Part shown: positions 24,540-31,369 of the stretch, piece after piece | Layout of the letters: every line of letters starts with the position of its first letter | How positions within the stretch are numbered: position 1 is the stretch's first letter | Assembly: GCA_036001245.1 (NCBI GenBank) | Contig: DASYUL010000058.1 | Location: 1-43,148, forward strand | From: Gp7-AA6 sp036001245 | GTDB taxonomy: Bacteria > Acidobacteriota > Thermoanaerobaculia > UBA5066 > Gp7-AA6 | DNA: 43,148 nucleotides | Direction of reading: 5' to 3' | Notes under the pieces: generated by a model | Seen by the model: only the letters and a program-made list of their open reading frames with translations | What the model was told of the DNA's origin: nothing | Databases searched by the model: none | Program-made: the position numbers and the translations under genes

Positions 24540-25963
24540 GCGACGAAGCGATCTTTTTCACTCCATTGCGAGAGCTCGCGGCGAAGGTGCGCGCGCGGCA
24601 GGTCTCGCCCGTCGCGCTGGCGGAAGAGGCGTTGCGGAGGCTGGAGGCCCACGGCCGGAAGCTGAACGCCGTCGTAACGCTTGCCGGCGACGACGCGATC
24701 ACCGCCGCGCGAGAAGCCGAGCGCGAGATCCGGCGCGGGAAGTATCGCGGCCCCCTCCACGGCATTCCTTACGGCGCGAAAGACCTCCTCGCGACGAAGA
24801 AGATGCCGACGACATGGGGCGCCGCCCCGTACCGCAACCAGCAGTTCCCGTACGACGGGACCGTCATCCGCAAGCTGGCGGACGCGGGCGCCGTCCTCGT
24901 CGCAAAGCTTTCGATGGTGGAGCTCGCGGGCGGAATGGGCTACAACAACGCCGACGCGTCGTTCACGGGCCCCGGGCTCAATCCCTGGAACACCCGGTTC
25001 TGGAGCGGCGGATCGTCGAGCGGACCCGGATCGGCGGTCGCCGCCGGGCTCGTCCCCTTTGCCATCGGATCGGAGACCGTCGGGTCGATCATCACGCCGG
25101 CCGCGTTCAGCGGCGTGACGGGACTCCGTCCGACGTACGGCCTCGTGAGCCGGCACGGCGCGATGGCGTTGTGCTGGACCCTCGACAAGCTCGGACCGCT
25201 CGCGCGCGGGGCCGACGCCTGCGCGCTCGTTCTCGACGCGATCGCCGGAAAGGATCCGGAGGACCCCACAACCAGCGCCGCCCCCGTTCGTTCGGCCCGG
25301 CCGGCGCGCTCCCGTCCACGGATCGCGGTCCTCCAGGGCGCGACCGATTTCGTGCAGCCGGAGGTGGCGAAGAACTTCGACGATTCGCTGACCGTCCTCG
25401 GCCGTTTTGCGGAGGTCACGCGCAACGTCGCGCTACCGGACCTGCCGTACGGGATGTGCGCCGGGACGATCGTGGACGCGGAGGGCGGAAGCGCGTTCCT
25501 CGAGCTGATCGAATCCGGCGGGACGCGCGAGCTCCAGGCGAAGTCCGACCGATACGGAGGTTACTCGAGCGTGATGACGCCGGCCGTGGACTACCTCCAG
25601 GCGATGCGCCTCCGCGGAAAGATGCGCGCGCCGTTCGCGGCGCTCCTGGACCGGTATGACGCTCTGGCGACGCCGTCGCGGGCGAGCGTCGCTTACCCGA
25701 TCGGTCTCGACTTCGACAAGGCCTGGCCCGAGCTCGCGAAGGACCGGCCGGCGAACTTCGTTTCGGCGATCGGCGCGCTGATCTCCGCGGGAAACCTCGT
25801 CGGTTACCCCGCGATCTCCCTGCCGAATGGATTCGGCCAGGAGGGTCTCCCGACCGGACTGCACCTGCTCGGGGGCGCCTTCCGCGAGGCCGATCTCGCG
25901 GCGATCGGGCGGCAGTATCAGCGGCGAACCGACTTTCACTCGAGACGGCCGCCCGGCTATTGA
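24536..25963 (+). CDS. Amidase signature family hydrolase
   Basis: 475 residues. GTG 24536 overlaps the preceding stop. The Ser-cisSer-Lys triad of the amidase signature family is visible: K82 in IPYGAKDLL, the GGSSSG serines (160-162) and the nucleophile S184 in GSETVGSI. The last motif is usually GSDTGGSI, so Val replaces a Gly. There is no GatB neighbour and the small partner is exported, so this is more likely a stand-alone peptide, aryl or aliphatic amide hydrolase than GatA. It has no recognisable signal peptide of its own. A likely terminator follows at 26038-26073. Confidence 0.9.
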   Translation: MSDEAIFFTPLRELAAKVRARQVSPVALAEEALRRLEAHGRKLNAVVTLAGDDAITAAREAEREIRRGKYRGPLHGIPYGAKDLLATKKMPTTWGAAPYRNQQFPYDGTVIRKLADAGAVLVAKLSMVELAGGMGYNNADASFTGPGLNPWNTRFWSGGSSSGPGSAVAAGLVPFAIGSETVGSIITPAAFSGVTGLRPTYGLVSRHGAMALCWTLDKLGPLARGADACALVLDAIAGKDPEDPTTSAAPVRSARPARSRPRIAVLQGATDFVQPEVAKNFDDSLTVLGRFAEVTRNVALPDLPYGMCAGTIVDAEGGSAFLELIESGGTRELQAKSDRYGGYSSVMTPAVDYLQAMRLRGKMRAPFAALLDRYDALATPSRASVAYPIGLDFDKAWPELAKDRPANFVSAIGALISAGNLVGYPAISLPNGFGQEGLPTGLHLLGGAFREADLAAIGRQYQRRTDFHSRRPPGY

Positions 25964-25970
25964 TCCCGAA

Positions 25971-26008
25971 CTCTCTCTTCCGCGCGCGGGAGAGGGTCGG
26001 CGTGAGGG
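25971..26008. repeat. CTCTC...GAGAGGGTCGGCGTGAGGG hairpin repeat
   Basis: CTCTCTTCCGCGCGCGGGAG followed by AGGGTCGGCGTGAGGG, starting eight bases after the amidase stop. The CTCTC/GAGAG arms with a GC core and the trailing GGGTCGGNGTGAGGG match the form of dispersed hairpin repeats seen after genes in many GC-rich bacteria. Only one copy is in this window. Confidence 0.45.
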
Positions 26009-26037
26009 CCGCCCGTCCTAGCTCTTCCGCTCATCCT

Positions 26038-26073
26038 GCCGCCGCGGCTCACGGCGGCGGTCGGTTCTTTTTT
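26038..26073 (+). terminator. Intrinsic terminator after the amidase gene
   Basis: GCCGCCG (26038-26044) pairs with CGGCGGC (26052-26058) around a 7-nt loop and is followed six bases later by TTCTTTTTT (26065-26073). It lies about 75 bases after the amidase stop. The gap between stem and T-run makes it somewhat less certain. Confidence 0.5.
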
Positions 26074-26287
26074 CTCCGACCACCACGCGATGGTGCGCCC
26101 GGCGTGACCGTGTTCGGCGATCTCCGTTCCCCCGGCGGTCTGCGGGGGAGTGCCGGTGAGATTTCTTCTTTTTCTTCTTCCCTTTCATGCTCCGGGTCAT
26201 TTCAAAACGCATCGTCTCGTTCAACCCTCAGGGCCGCCGATCCATTCTCGATTGTCTCCCCGGACGACCATGATCGATCCGGGGATC

Positions 26288-26314
26288 AAAAAAAAAGGGC
26301 CGCCGAAGCGGCCC
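26288..26314 (-). terminator. Intrinsic terminator of the GlsB-like gene
   Basis: On the minus strand GGGCCGC-TTCG-GCGGCCC forms a 7-bp GC stem with a UUCG tetraloop (26297-26314), followed by nine Ts (26288-26296). It begins ~38 bases after the GlsB-like stop codon. Textbook Rho-independent terminator. Confidence 0.9.
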
Positions 26315-26352
26315 AGTTCGCCAGTCCAAGCGAGCGCGAGCGCTCGCGGCCG

Positions 26353-26610
26353 TCAGGCGATGACCCGGCGACGCGTGGCCATGCGGTACACCCAGAGCAC
26401 GAGGATCGCGCCGAGGGTTGCGCCGATGAAGCCCGCCGGCTCACCCGGACCATACAGATGAAGTGCCTGCCCGAGGAATCCGCCGATCAAGGCGCCGACG
26501 ATTCCGAGAAGAATCGTGATGATGATTCCACCTGGATCGCGGCCGGGCATGACGAGCTTCGCGACGATCCCGACGACGAGTCCGAAGAGGATCCAACCGA
26601 GGATACCCAT
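26353..26610 (-). CDS. GlsB/YeaQ/YmgE family stress-response membrane protein
   Basis: 85 residues from ATG 26610, with GGAGG nine bases upstream (AAGGAGGGATGCACAC). Three hydrophobic segments with Gly-rich packing motifs match the family: GILGWILFGLVVGIVAKLVM, PGRDPGGIIITILLGIVGAL, and FIGATLGAILVLWVYRMATR. The PGRDPGG loop is the family hallmark. It is a small inner-membrane protein usually induced by envelope, acid or stationary-phase stress; its molecular role is unknown. It is monocistronic, with its own strong terminator. Confidence 0.92.
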   Translation of the reverse strand: MGILGWILFGLVVGIVAKLVMPGRDPGGIIITILLGIVGALIGGFLGQALHLYGPGEPAGFIGATLGAILVLWVYRMATRRRVIA

Positions 26611-26973
26611 GTGTGCATCCCTCCTTTCCGCACTGCACGAAAAGCAAGGGCCGCGCCATCTCGTAAACCATGTACGCTCAATCTTTTGCAGCCGCCCCAT
26701 CGACTGAGCAATGAACGCTTTTCCGGTCCGGATGTTGATCGAGAAAGCCGACGACGAGCATGCGAGCGATGCGACTGGACGACGTCGACGAGTCGACTCG
26801 GGCGCTCATCATGACGCGGCTGATCCCCGCCCAGCAGCGGCACATCGCGACACTGGACGGGATGATGCGCAAGATCGAACGGATGGGCGATGAGGGGACT
26901 CTGGGGTCAGTCGTGTATTCAGGTATCTTTGGAGCTCGAAAAATACCAACTTACACGCCTGACCCCTCCCCGG
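26611..26973. other. Intergenic region with ORF remnant and palindromic element
   Basis: This 363-bp gap lies upstream of the GlsB-like gene. It should contain that gene's promoter (no confident -35/-10 pair seen), a possible small plus-strand coding remnant from 26760, and the 64-bp palindromic element at 26903-26966. Confidence 0.5.
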
Positions 26974-26993
26974 TCAGTACACCCCGCCCGTGA
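26760..26993 (+). pseudogene. Possible small gene truncated by a palindromic element
   Basis: ATG 26760 opens MRAMRLDDVDESTRALIMTR, continues AQQRHIATLDGMMRKIERMG, and then enters the 26903 repeat, where it becomes junk before stopping at 26993. The first ~48 codons have the strongly G/C third-position bias of genuine local genes. There is no Shine-Dalgarno sequence and no recognised family. It may be a decayed gene whose 3' end was lost to the repeat. Weak call. Confidence 0.25.
26903..26966. repeat. 64-bp near-perfect palindromic element (GGGGTCAG...CTGACCCC)
   Basis: The whole element is an imperfect palindrome. GGGGTCAGTCGTGTATTCAG (26903-26922) pairs with the right half ending TTACACGCCTGACCCC (26951-26966), and the arms meet at a central GAGCTC. 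It would fold into one long hairpin. Ends and layout match RAYT/REP-associated repeats. It finishes eight bases from the stop codon of the DUF983 gene on the minus strand. Confidence 0.85.
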
Positions 26994-27396
26994 GGTGCAC
27001 GATCGCGGTCCACAGGCCTCGGCTGAAGCGAAACGTCACGATCGGGAACACGACGGCGGCGGTGCACCACACGGCGAGGCTCGTTCCGAGCGACCAGAGC
27101 GGTCCGAACCCGGCTCCCGCCATGATCACGATCGCAGTCAACAGAGTGTTGATGTCGAGCGAGCCCACCCACTGCCCGTGCTCGCGCGCGAAGCCGACCC
27201 CGCAGCAGCCGCACTGGTCGTTCATCCGGAAATAGGTCGCGAACAGCTTTCCCTGGCCGCACACGGGGCATTTCAATCTGAGGCCCCGCCACACGACGGT
27301 CTTCCAGTAGCCCTCCGGCCACTCGCCACGGTGGTGCGCGGTGGTCGGTCTCCACGCCAGCACGGGAGAAGGCGGATTCGCGACCGACTCACTCAT
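26974..27396 (-). CDS. DUF983 family zinc-ribbon membrane protein
   Basis: 140 residues. A treble-clef/zinc-ribbon-like segment has C43 and C46 in LKCPVCGQGKLF and C62 and C65 in QCGCCGVGF. Two transmembrane helices follow (INTLLTAIVIMAGAGFGPLW and LAVWCTAAVVFPIVTF), then the family ending FSRGLWTAIVHL. This is the DUF983 pattern. Function unknown; members are often linked to cytochrome oxidase or quinone-related genes. It lies five bases after the stop of the PqqB-like gene and is probably co-transcribed with it. Confidence 0.88.
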   Translation of the reverse strand: MSESVANPPSPVLAWRPTTAHHRGEWPEGYWKTVVWRGLRLKCPVCGQGKLFATYFRMNDQCGCCGVGFAREHGQWVGSLDINTLLTAIVIMAGAGFGPLWSLGTSLAVWCTAAVVFPIVTFRFSRGLWTAIVHLTGGVY

Positions 27397-27401
27397 GGGT
27401 T

Positions 27402-28322
27402 TCAGAGAGAAAACCGCATTCTCTCACCTGCAATTCCGAAGCCTTTCCGCTCCAGGTCCCGCCGCGCGCCCGAGTCCCAGAGCAGCCGGTTCGTATGGTT
27501 GAGGTGGATGAAGAATACCCTCGCGGGGGGCGCGGGAGCGGTTCCCCCGAATCGCGCGACGGTCTCGGGGACGAGCGGGTGCGGGATGTCGCGGATCGAC
27601 CGGCCGGGGATCTCGTGGGCGGAAAAGAACGTGCCGTCGACGAACGCGAGGAGCGACGACTCCCGAACCAGGTCCTCGATCCGCCGGTCCCACTTTTCCC
27701 ACTTGTCGATGTCCGGAAGCCAGAGGAGCCGGCGCTTCGGCCCCGCGACGAGGTAAGCGACGGTGTCGGAGTCCTCGTCGCGGTGCGGCACCTTGATCGG
27801 GGTGGCACGGAGCGACGGTGTGAGCTCGAACTCGACTCCGGGCGCGACCTCGTGGATCTCGATGTTCTCGAGCGACACCAGGCGCTTCCACGGTCCGTTC
27901 TCTCGAAGGAAGCGCGCCATCGACGGCGTGCAATAGATGGGCATTCGTTTCGCCCCAAGAACTTCCCGGCCGAGCTGCGCGAGGCCGAGGTAGTGCCCGA
28001 TGTGAGCGTGCGTGAGCAGAATCCCGTCGGGCAGACCGCCGAGTAAGTCGACCTGCTCGGGGAAGTCGGGCGTGGCGTCAACGATGAAGCGCCGACCCGC
28101 TGCCCGGTCGACCAAGCCCAGCGATGCGACGAGCCTCCTCTTCGACCGGTCGCGGCGCGCTTCCATGCAGAGCTCCTGCCGGCAGCCGAGGTGGGGGACG
28201 CCGCCGTCCTGCGCGACCCCGAGAACGACGGCCTCGATGCCTTGTCGCGGGCTCTGATCCCCGATGGGGGTCAGATCGGAGAGCAGCGCAAGGGCCAGGA
28301 AAACCGCCGAAAAACCACCCAT
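27402..28322 (-). CDS. PqqB-like metallo-beta-lactamase-fold hydrolase
   Basis: 306 residues from ATG 28322; an in-frame ATG at 28352 is possible. The N-terminus MGGFSAVFLALALLSDLTPI looks like a signal peptide or anchor. The fold markers are IEAVVLGVAQDGGVPHLGC, typical of PqqB-type proteins, then the metal motif THAHIGHYLGL, KVPHRDEDSDTVAYLV, FVDGTFF, and a C-terminal FFIHLNHTNRLLWD. PqqB itself hydroxylates the PQQ precursor, but no other pqq gene is nearby, so a general PqqB-like hydrolase is the safer call. It precedes the DUF983 gene in a two-gene unit and diverges from the gene at 28389. Confidence 0.82.
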   Translation of the reverse strand: MGGFSAVFLALALLSDLTPIGDQSPRQGIEAVVLGVAQDGGVPHLGCRQELCMEARRDRSKRRLVASLGLVDRAAGRRFIVDATPDFPEQVDLLGGLPDGILLTHAHIGHYLGLAQLGREVLGAKRMPIYCTPSMARFLRENGPWKRLVSLENIEIHEVAPGVEFELTPSLRATPIKVPHRDEDSDTVAYLVAGPKRRLLWLPDIDKWEKWDRRIEDLVRESSLLAFVDGTFFSAHEIPGRSIRDIPHPLVPETVARFGGTAPAPPARVFFIHLNHTNRLLWDSGARRDLERKGFGIAGERMRFSL

Positions 28323-28388
28323 CGCGCTATTCTTTCCGATCCGGCCCGGCATGGAATCTGCTCTCAAGGCCGAGTGGAGGAATACACC

Positions 28389-28808
28389 ATGTCTCGAAGC
28401 CGCCTTTCGCGCCAGACGATGCGCGCCCTGGGCCCGGTGGTCATCCCGCTCGTGACCCGAATCGCGCTCCCGATCGCTCTGGAGAGCCTGCGCAAGCGCA
28501 AGTTCGCCGTCGACGATTTCGTGGGCGACTCGGAGGACACGCTGAAGGAGAACGTCAAGAAGACCCGCTCCAACATCGACGAGGTCAAAGAGGAAGCGGT
28601 GGCCCGCGGAAGGAAGCTCTACGACCAGGCACGGCAGGAGGGGGCGGAATTCCTCGACGTTCTGCTTCGCCGCGGTCTCGGCCTCGCCAACGAGTGGGCA
28701 CAGAGCGTCGGCGAGCCCAAGGTCAGCCGCCGGCGGTTCCGCTTCCGCCACGCCGTCGCTCTCGCGGCGCTCGTCGGGACCGGGTTGGTGCTCGTCAGCC
28801 GGCGCTGA
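28389..28808 (+). CDS. Helical protein with C-terminal membrane anchor, unknown function
   Basis: 139 residues. ATG 28389 with GGAGG at 28376-28380. The N-terminal hydrophobic stretch (MRALGPVVIPLVTRIALPIA) is followed by a long charged amphipathic region (DTLKENVKKTRSNIDEVKEE) that looks like a coiled coil or apolipoprotein-like helix. A C-terminal segment HAVALAALVGTGLVLVSRR is a likely transmembrane helix. A candidate -10 (TATTCT, 28327-28332) lies upstream. I do not recognise a named family. It converges on ettA, with the two stop codons three bases apart. Confidence 0.65.
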   Translation: MSRSRLSRQTMRALGPVVIPLVTRIALPIALESLRKRKFAVDDFVGDSEDTLKENVKKTRSNIDEVKEEAVARGRKLYDQARQEGAEFLDVLLRRGLGLANEWAQSVGEPKVSRRRFRFRHAVALAALVGTGLVLVSRR

Positions 28809-28811
28809 CTC

Positions 28812-30494
28812 TCACCCGACCGCCAGCCGCTTGTACTTGATCCGGTGCGGCTGCTCGGCGTCCATGCCGAGCCTCCGCTTGCGGTCCGCCTCGTACTCCT
28901 GGTAGTTCCCTTCGAACCACACTGTCCGGCTGTCCCCCTCGAACGCCAGGATGTGGGTCGCGATCCGGTCGAGAAACCACCGGTCGTGGCTGATCACGAC
29001 CGCGCATCCACCGAAGTCGACGAGCGCCTCCTCGAGCGCGCGCAGCGTGTCGACGTCGAGGTCGTTCGTCGGCTCGTCTAAGAGCAGGAGGTTGCCGCCG
29101 CGCTTCAACGTGCGCGCCAGATGCAGTCGGTTCATCTCCCCGCCCGAAAGATCCGCGACCCGCTTCTGCTGGTCCGGCCCCTTGAAGTTGTACATGGCGA
29201 CGTAGGCGCGCGCGGGGATCTCGCGCCGGCCGAGGACGATCTTGTCCGCGCCGCCCGAGATCTCCTCAAAGACTGTCTTGCCGGGATTGGGCCGGTCGCG
29301 GTCCTGGTCGACGTAGGAGTGAACGACGGTGTCGCCCACCGTCAGCCGTCCGCCGTCCGGCGTCTCCACTCCGACGATCATCTTGAAAAGCGTCGTCTTG
29401 CCCGCCCCGTTGGGTCCGATCACGCCAACGATCCCGCCGCGAGGCAGGTCGAAGGAGAGCTCCTCCATCAGCAGCCGGTCCCCATACGCCTTGCGGACCC
29501 CGTCGGCGCGCACGACGACGTCGCCCAAGCGCGGCCCCGGCGGGATGTAGATCTCGCGCGTCTCGATGCGGTTTTCTGGTCCGCCCTCCGCAAGGAGGGA
29601 CTCGTACCGCTCGATGCGCGCCCGGCCCTTGGCGTGTCGGGCGCGCGGCGCCATCTGCACCCACTCGAGCTCGCGCTGCAGGGAGCGGCGGCGCGCCGAC
29701 TCCTGCTTCTCCTCGACGGCGAGGCGCGTCTCCTTCTGCGCGAGCCAGCTCGAGTAGTTGCCCTCCCACGGGATTCCGGCTCCGCGGTCGAGCTCCAGGA
29801 TCCAGCCGGCGACATTGTCGAGGAAATACCGGTCATGCGTGACGGCGACGACCGTGCCGGGGAACTCGGCGAGGTGGCGCTCCAGCCACGCGACCGACTC
29901 GGCGTCGAGGTGGTTCGTCGGCTCGTCGAGCAGGAGGAGGTCGGGGCGCTCCAGGAGGACTTTGCAGAGCGCGACGCGCCGGCGCTCGCCCCCCGAGATC
30001 TTCGTGACGTCCGCGTCGGCGGGCGGAAGTCGCAGGGCGTCCATCGCGATCTCGAGCTGCCGGTCGAGCTCCCACGCGTTGGACGCCTCGATCGCGTCCT
30101 GGACGCGCTGGTACTCGGCCATGACGTGCTCGCTCTCCGCCTCGGAGAGATCCGACGCGAGTTTTTCGTTCAGCTCGTCGAACCGAGCGAGCAGAGCGCG
30201 CGTTGCGGCGACTCCCTCCTCGACATTGCCGAGCACGCTCTTGCCGGGGTCGAGCCGCGGGTCCTGCGAGAGCCAGCCGATGCGGGTCCCCTCGGCGGGA
30301 AACGCGTCGCCCGCGAAGTCGCGCTCCACGCCGGCCATGATGCGGAGAAGCGTCGACTTGCCGGCGCCGTTGGCGCCGAGGACGCCGATCTTCGCGCCCG
30401 GCAGGAAGGACAGCCAGATCCCGCGGAGGATCTCGCGCTGCGGCGGCACGACCTTCCGCAGGTTGATCATCGTGAAGATGTATTGATGCGCCAT
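28812..30494 (-). CDS. ettA: Energy-dependent translational throttle protein EttA (ABC-F)
   Basis: 560 residues, the usual EttA length. ATG 30494 with AGGAG upstream. It starts MAHQYIFTMINLRKVVPPQR, the EttA N-terminal pattern. Two ABC cassettes: the first with GANGAGKST, SGGERRR and LLLDEPTNHLDAESVAWLE; the second with GPNGAGKTT, LSGGEMNRLHLA and LLLDEPTNDLDVDTLRALEE. The linker between them includes the arm region and the long helical P-site tRNA interaction segment. EttA binds the ribosomal E site and gates the first translation steps according to ADP/ATP. It lies downstream of ubiE on the same strand, separated by a palindromic repeat. Confidence 0.97.
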   Translation of the reverse strand: MAHQYIFTMINLRKVVPPQREILRGIWLSFLPGAKIGVLGANGAGKSTLLRIMAGVERDFAGDAFPAEGTRIGWLSQDPRLDPGKSVLGNVEEGVAATRALLARFDELNEKLASDLSEAESEHVMAEYQRVQDAIEASNAWELDRQLEIAMDALRLPPADADVTKISGGERRRVALCKVLLERPDLLLLDEPTNHLDAESVAWLERHLAEFPGTVVAVTHDRYFLDNVAGWILELDRGAGIPWEGNYSSWLAQKETRLAVEEKQESARRRSLQRELEWVQMAPRARHAKGRARIERYESLLAEGGPENRIETREIYIPPGPRLGDVVVRADGVRKAYGDRLLMEELSFDLPRGGIVGVIGPNGAGKTTLFKMIVGVETPDGGRLTVGDTVVHSYVDQDRDRPNPGKTVFEEISGGADKIVLGRREIPARAYVAMYNFKGPDQQKRVADLSGGEMNRLHLARTLKRGGNLLLLDEPTNDLDVDTLRALEEALVDFGGCAVVISHDRWFLDRIATHILAFEGDSRTVWFEGNYQEYEADRKRRLGMDAEQPHRIKYKRLAVG

Positions 30495-30504
30495 CGCTCT
30501 CCTG

Positions 30505-30598
30505 TGTCATCCCGAGCGCAACGAGGGATCTCTTGCCTTTCGAGAGAGAGATCCTTCGGCCTGCGGCCTCAGGATTCGGCCTTCAGCTCAGGATGACA
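30505..30598. repeat. TGTCATCC...GGATGACA palindromic repeat
   Basis: TGTCATCCCGAG (30505-30516) and CTCAGGATGACA (30587-30598) are inverted repeats with one mismatch. The inner arms GGGATCTCT and GAGAGATCC pair as well. The right half contains an internal partial duplication (CGGCCTGCGGCCTCAGGATT). The right end overlaps the last codons and the stop of ubiE. Elements with TGTCATCCTGAGC ends are widespread dispersed repeats in bacterial genomes; the mechanism of spread is not shown here. Confidence 0.75.
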
Positions 30599-31328
30599 GC
30601 GTAACCTGCGGTGCTTCGCCGATATTCAATCCCATCGTCCCGAGCAGGCGATTCTCATACCGCACGTTCGCGAACCCGACCTCCCGCATCATTTCTTCGA
30701 CTCCGCGCTGGGCTGGATATCGCTCGAGCGAGTCCGGAATATAGCTGTACGTCTCGGGGTCTCCGTGGAATGCCCACCCGACGGCCGGCATCATCGTTCG
30801 CAGGTAGCCGCCGTAGAGCGCCCCCGCAATCGGGTTGTCGGGCTTGCCGAAGTCGAGCACGACGACGCGCCCGCCGGGCGCGAGCACCCGGCGCATTTCG
30901 GCGAGCGCCAGGCGCGGGTCGGCGATGTTCCGCAACCCGTACCCGACGGTGATCGCGTCGAAGACCGCGTCACGAAAGGGGAGCCGGAGTGCGTCCGCGG
31001 CGACGAGCTCCGGCCGGCCGTCGGCCGTGCGCGCGCGGCGCCTCGCGACCGCGAGCATCGGCAGCGTGAAGTCGGCCCCTACGATCTGTCCGGCTCCCAT
31101 CTCCGCCCCGTAGAAACACATGTCCCCGGTCCCGCAGCACAGATCGAGAAGCCTCGGGGAGGGCTTCCCGCCGTCGAGCGCGAGCCGGACGGCTTGCCGC
31201 TTCCACTTGCGGTGCATTCCGAAGCTCATGACGTCGTTGACGAGGTCGTAACGCTGCGCGAGCCGGCTGAACATCTCGCGCACTTTCGGCCCGCGCTCTC
31301 CGTCGTAGGAGAGGTATTTGTTGGTCAC
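30588..31328 (-). CDS. ubiE: Demethylmenaquinone/ubiquinone methyltransferase (UbiE/MenG)
   Basis: 246 residues from GTG 31328 (VTNKYLSYDGERGPKVREMF); an ATG at 31400 would overlap the divergent gene and adds unrelated residues. SAM-dependent C-methylation in menaquinone/ubiquinone synthesis. Family motifs: MFSRLAQRYDLVNDVMSFGM, the SAM loop LLDLCCGTGDM, LPFRDAVFDAITVGYGLRN, and VLDFGKPDNP. The C-terminus is odd. After MGLNIGEAPQ the last codons (VTLSS, stop) are read from the end of a dispersed palindromic repeat, so the native tail has been replaced. The catalytic core is intact. Confidence 0.93.
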   Translation of the reverse strand: MTNKYLSYDGERGPKVREMFSRLAQRYDLVNDVMSFGMHRKWKRQAVRLALDGGKPSPRLLDLCCGTGDMCFYGAEMGAGQIVGADFTLPMLAVARRRARTADGRPELVAADALRLPFRDAVFDAITVGYGLRNIADPRLALAEMRRVLAPGGRVVVLDFGKPDNPIAGALYGGYLRTMMPAVGWAFHGDPETYSYIPDSLERYPAQRGVEEMMREVGFANVRYENRLLGTMGLNIGEAPQVTLSS

Positions 31329-31341
31329 CGGCCGGCCAAGA

Positions 31342-31359
31342 TATCCGACAATTCGGATA
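31342..31359. promoter_or_regulatory. Palindromic operator between ubiE and the acyl-CoA dehydrogenase
   Basis: TATCCGA-CAAT-TCGGATA is a perfect 7-bp inverted repeat in the 41-bp divergent gap. It overlaps the first bases of a -10-like TAGAGT (31358-31363) of the acyl-CoA dehydrogenase gene and lies 14 bp upstream of the ubiE start, so a bound dimer could control both directions. The regulator is not encoded next to it. Confidence 0.5.
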
Positions 31360-31369
31360 GAGTTTTCGG

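Larger units (their letters stand above)
25964..26352. other. Intergenic region with two terminators and a hairpin repeat
   Basis: This 389-bp gap lies between the amidase and a convergent GlsB-like gene. It holds a CTCTC/GAGAG hairpin repeat just after the amidase stop, a plus-strand terminator (26038-26073), a second hairpin (CCCCC 26129-26133 with GGGGG 26144-26148) followed by a T-rich stretch, a CCCCGGA/TCCGGGG hairpin (26258-26284), and the minus-strand terminator of the next gene. A lysine-rich minus-strand frame is present but unconvincing. Confidence 0.6.

Noticed and set aside
26018..26224. 68-codon minus-strand frame rich in Lys/Arg (MKGKKKKKKSH)
   Set aside because: The lysine run comes from a T-rich strand near terminator hairpins. 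There is no Shine-Dalgarno and the composition is unlike local proteins.
27402..28322. PQQ biosynthesis role for the PqqB-like protein
   Set aside because: No pqqA, C, D or E gene is nearby and a hydrophobic N-terminus is present, so only the fold family is claimed.
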